Positions 62,072 through 64,000 of a DNA stretch of 64,000 nucleotides are shown here, piece by piece (position 1 is the stretch's first letter; each line of letters starts with the position of its first letter). A model generated the notes under the pieces. That model did no database searches and was not told where the DNA came from. It was given only the letters and a program-made list of their open reading frames with translations. Origin of the DNA: Ruminococcus flavefaciens (GTDB taxonomy: Bacteria > Bacillota > Clostridia > Oscillospirales > Ruminococcaceae); the NCBI GenBank assembly GCA_023667045.1, contig JAMPAU010000001.1:62001-126000 (forward strand), read 5' to 3'. Made by a program: the position numbers and the translations under genes.

Positions 62072-62545
62072 CTACTTGTGATACTTTCCGCCCTCTGCAA
62101 TCTGAAAAGCCCTGTAAATCTGTTCAAGGAGCATAACTCTTGCTAACTGGTGCGGAAAAGTCATCTCCGACATGGAGAGTTTAAAGTTACCCATTGACTT
62201 TATTTCCGGAGCAAGTCCGAAAGAACTTCCGATTATGAAAGTGACCGTACTAAAACCGTTCACGCCGGCGGACGATATTTTTTCCGAAAACTTAACACTT
62301 GTAAGCTGTTTCCCCTCAATGCACATAGGTATTATCATACCTTTTGCGTACTTCTTTATCTGGACAGCCTCTTTCTGCAATGCCGTTTCTATTTCCTTTG
62401 CTGACGGGTTATCACTAAGTCTGCACTCGTCGAGTTCATGAAGTTCAAATGTGCAGTAACGTGAAAGTCTCTTGATATATTCTGCACAGGCACTGCGGAG
62501 ATACTCCTCTTTGAGTTTTCCTATAACTATTAAATTCACTGTCAT
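62072..62545 (-). CDS. rlmH: 23S rRNA (pseudouridine1915-N3)-methyltransferase RlmH
   Basis: 157 residues, SPOUT methyltransferase acting on helix 69 of 23S rRNA. Family marks: LIVIGKLKEEYLRSACAEYI, the TFIIGSSFGL knot region and the C-terminus LEQIYRAFQIAEGGKYHK. Start overlaps the MBL-hydrolase stop by one base (TGATG). Confidence 0.95.
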   Translation of the reverse strand: MTVNLIVIGKLKEEYLRSACAEYIKRLSRYCTFELHELDECRLSDNPSAKEIETALQKEAVQIKKYAKGMIIPMCIEGKQLTSVKFSEKISSAGVNGFSTVTFIIGSSFGLAPEIKSMGNFKLSMSEMTFPHQLARVMLLEQIYRAFQIAEGGKYHK

Positions 62546-63330
62546 CAGAAAATAACCGCCCCTCCGTTAGTCTCGACACGTGCCACGCCCATAAGGTAAT
62601 CTTTATTAAATACATATCTTTCGTCAAGAAACTTTCTTGCTGTACCGAATGCGACCGACGGTTTGTTATTTTCCTGACTGATATGACCTAAAACTACATG
62701 AGTAGTGCCGTTCTGAATAAGCTTTCCGACCTGTACCGCACAGTCGTCATTGGAAAGATGACCTGTTTCAGACAATATACGCTTTTTAAGATACAAGGGA
62801 TAATTCCCCTGCCGTAACATCATCTCGTCATAATTCGACTCTATAAGAACCATTTTACAGCCTTTAAGTGCTTCATCTGTTTCGGGAGTTATACAGCCGG
62901 TATCAGTACATACGGCACAGTATTTGTCATCATAGGTATGTATTTTATAACCGCACGGCTCTACAGCGTCATGCGATATTCCAAAGGCACTTACTTCCAT
63001 ATCGGCACAGGCTATATTTTTTTTCATTTCAATAACCGGAGATTTCGGCGAAATTTTTCCGTCGTCGCATAGTTTCCGGAGAGTTTTCTTTGTGCTGTAA
63101 ACCGGAATACCTGTTTTCTGTGTGAGCACTTTAAGACCGGAAACATGGTCGCTGTGTTCGTGGGTTATAAAGACCGCCTGTACTGCTGTAAGCGGTATTC
63201 TGTTTGTTTCGAGTGCGGAGGAAAGTCTTTTAAAACTCACTCCGCAGTCTATAAGGATTCCGGCTTTTTCAGTTCCTATAAAATGAGCGTTGCCCTTGCT
63301 TGAACTGAAAAGCGGATAAAATCTTGCCAT
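62545..63330 (-). CDS. MBL-fold metallo-hydrolase (YycJ/WalJ type)
   Basis: 261 residues. The opening FYPLFSSSKGNAHFIG and the metal motif THEHSDHVSG (HxHxDH, near residue 55) are typical of YycJ/WalJ. Further ligands: CTDTGCITPE and LIESNYDEMML, GHLSNDDCA, LGHISQENN. In Firmicutes this family is often located near rlmH, as here. A role in DNA or cell-wall homeostasis has been proposed for WalJ; the substrate is unproven. Confidence 0.88.
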   Translation of the reverse strand: MARFYPLFSSSKGNAHFIGTEKAGILIDCGVSFKRLSSALETNRIPLTAVQAVFITHEHSDHVSGLKVLTQKTGIPVYSTKKTLRKLCDDGKISPKSPVIEMKKNIACADMEVSAFGISHDAVEPCGYKIHTYDDKYCAVCTDTGCITPETDEALKGCKMVLIESNYDEMMLRQGNYPLYLKKRILSETGHLSNDDCAVQVGKLIQNGTTHVVLGHISQENNKPSVAFGTARKFLDERYVFNKDYLMGVARVETNGGAVIF

Positions 63331-63331
63331 T

Positions 63332-63826
63332 TCAAACCTCTTTTCTGTCGGCGATGTACCCCATAGCTAAATATTCATGCCCAAACATACTGCACTGTCC
63401 TAAAAAATTAAATTTCAGATTTTTATATGTCTCCAGAGCCGGAATATTACTTTTTGCTACAAATAAATGCACAGAATTACAGCCTTTTTCAAAAAGCGTT
63501 TCAATAAGTTTTTCCAGCATTATTTTTGCATAGCCGTTTCCTTGATATTTAGGTGCAATAACTATTCTTGCAATTTCGCACTGTGTGCCGTCATTTATTT
63601 TCCAGAAGTCATTATTTTTAAAAACGCTGTCTGTTTCAACAGAACACGCACCTATTATTTCATTATTACTCTCGAATATATACAGATTTCCGTTTCTGAA
63701 ATCCTGCACGGCATTTTCACGTGTGGGGTAATCTTCTGTCCAGAGTGAACAGTTAATCCCTATTACACCTCTGTACATTTCAGTAACAATATCAATATCT
63801 TTCTGTTCTGCTTTTCTGAGATTCAT
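63332..63826 (-). CDS. GNAT-family N-acetyltransferase
   Basis: 164 residues. GNAT core: CEIARIVIAPKYQGNGYAKI holds the R/QxxGxG/A acetyl-CoA loop (YQGNGYA), followed by MLEKLIETLFEKGCNSVHLF and a YKNLKFNFLG end. Substrate unknown. The start overlaps the cysS stop by 4 bases (ATGA). Confidence 0.88.
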   Translation of the reverse strand: MNLRKAEQKDIDIVTEMYRGVIGINCSLWTEDYPTRENAVQDFRNGNLYIFESNNEIIGACSVETDSVFKNNDFWKINDGTQCEIARIVIAPKYQGNGYAKIMLEKLIETLFEKGCNSVHLFVAKSNIPALETYKNLKFNFLGQCSMFGHEYLAMGYIADRKEV

Positions 63827-64000
63827 ATTTTTCTGATTTCAACACCCTGTCTTGTTTCACGGACTTCATAGCCGAGTGCCGTGATTTTATTTCTGATTTC
63901 GTCGGCAAGTGCAAAGTTCTTTTCCTTGCGTGCGTTTTTTCTTTCCTCAACAAGAGCCATTACTTCTGCCGGAATTTCTTCCTTTTCACTGTCAGCGAAC
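63823..64000 (-). CDS. cysS: Cysteine-tRNA ligase, C-terminal end (partial)
   Basis: 59 codons at the right edge. The sequence VMALVEERKNARKEKNFALA, then DEIRNKITALGYEVRETRQG, matches the C-terminal DALR/anticodon-proximal helix of CysS (typical: ARxxKxFAxADxIRDxLxxxG). The body of the gene lies outside the window. Confidence 0.82.
   Translation of the reverse strand, partial: FADSEKEEIPAEVMALVEERKNARKEKNFALADEIRNKITALGYEVRETRQGVEIRKI

Overview
The window looks like a chromosomal segment of a low-to-moderate GC, endospore-forming Firmicute of the Ruminococcus/Oscillospiraceae type. The evidence is spoIID and the dipicolinate synthase pair dpaA-dpaB (sporulation), an SRP RNA directly upstream of dnaX-ybaB-recR (a Firmicute gene order), strong AGGAGG-type ribosome binding sites, a leucine-rich-repeat protein ending in a two-repeat dockerin and a lipoprotein with a cohesin-like domain (cellulosome or amylosome parts). 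The genus is an inference. I see no intact insertion sequence, prophage, CRISPR array, tRNA or rRNA.

Layout. 1-2340 (minus strand): two tandem paralogous lipoproteins made of repeated lipocalin-like modules; the second runs off the left edge. 2427-13178 (minus): an eight-gene operon from one consensus promoter. It holds a 955-residue solute-binding protein with N-terminal sugar-binding-like domains, two pairs of sugar ABC permeases, an NHL/TPR protein, a YIP1-family membrane protein and a DUF5696 protein; there is no ATPase. Seven of its eight genes appear to start with GTG or TTG. 13180-14024: an XRE-type repressor gene facing a divergent promoter. The two -35 boxes overlap, each promoter carries a matching inverted repeat, and the forward transcript holds only two micro-ORFs before a terminator. 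14252-17626 (plus): an ABC-2 exporter with a lipoprotein. 17606-19017 (minus): a glycosyltransferase and a small unknown gene. 19131-21987 (plus): SRP RNA, dnaX, ybaB, recR.

22023-32768 (minus): a tightly packed run from a consensus promoter: citrate synthase, lipoprotein, response regulator, histidine kinase, DUF1385, prmC, recA, recX, rimO, pgsA and a DtxR-like regulator that seems to lack most metal ligands. 32790-34143 (plus): spoIID and a glutaredoxin-like protein. 34146-53361 (minus): a long same-strand series starting at ruvC: ruvC, ruvA, sseB-like, ruvB, a C39-like protein, a degenerate phosphohexomutase, a methyltransferase, two small genes, ecfA1, the LRR-dockerin gene, ecfA2, ecfT, a YfhO-family protein, truA, DUF5711, CvpA-like, a ClpE-like ATPase and the cohesin-like lipoprotein. 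53381-58569 (plus): pheA, metH, prfB and a membrane-anchored protein resembling an IS3 OrfA helix-turn-helix. 58576-60112 (plus): dpaAB behind a sigma-K-like promoter. 60113-64000 (minus): CPBP protease, two tandem 105-residue paralogs, rlmH, an MBL-fold hydrolase, a GNAT acetyltransferase and the 3' end of cysS.

The strongest candidates for undescribed biology are the ATPase-less double-permease operon, the XRE/micro-ORF switch, the degenerate phosphohexomutase and the OrfA-like membrane protein. Family assignments come from reading motifs, not from database searches.
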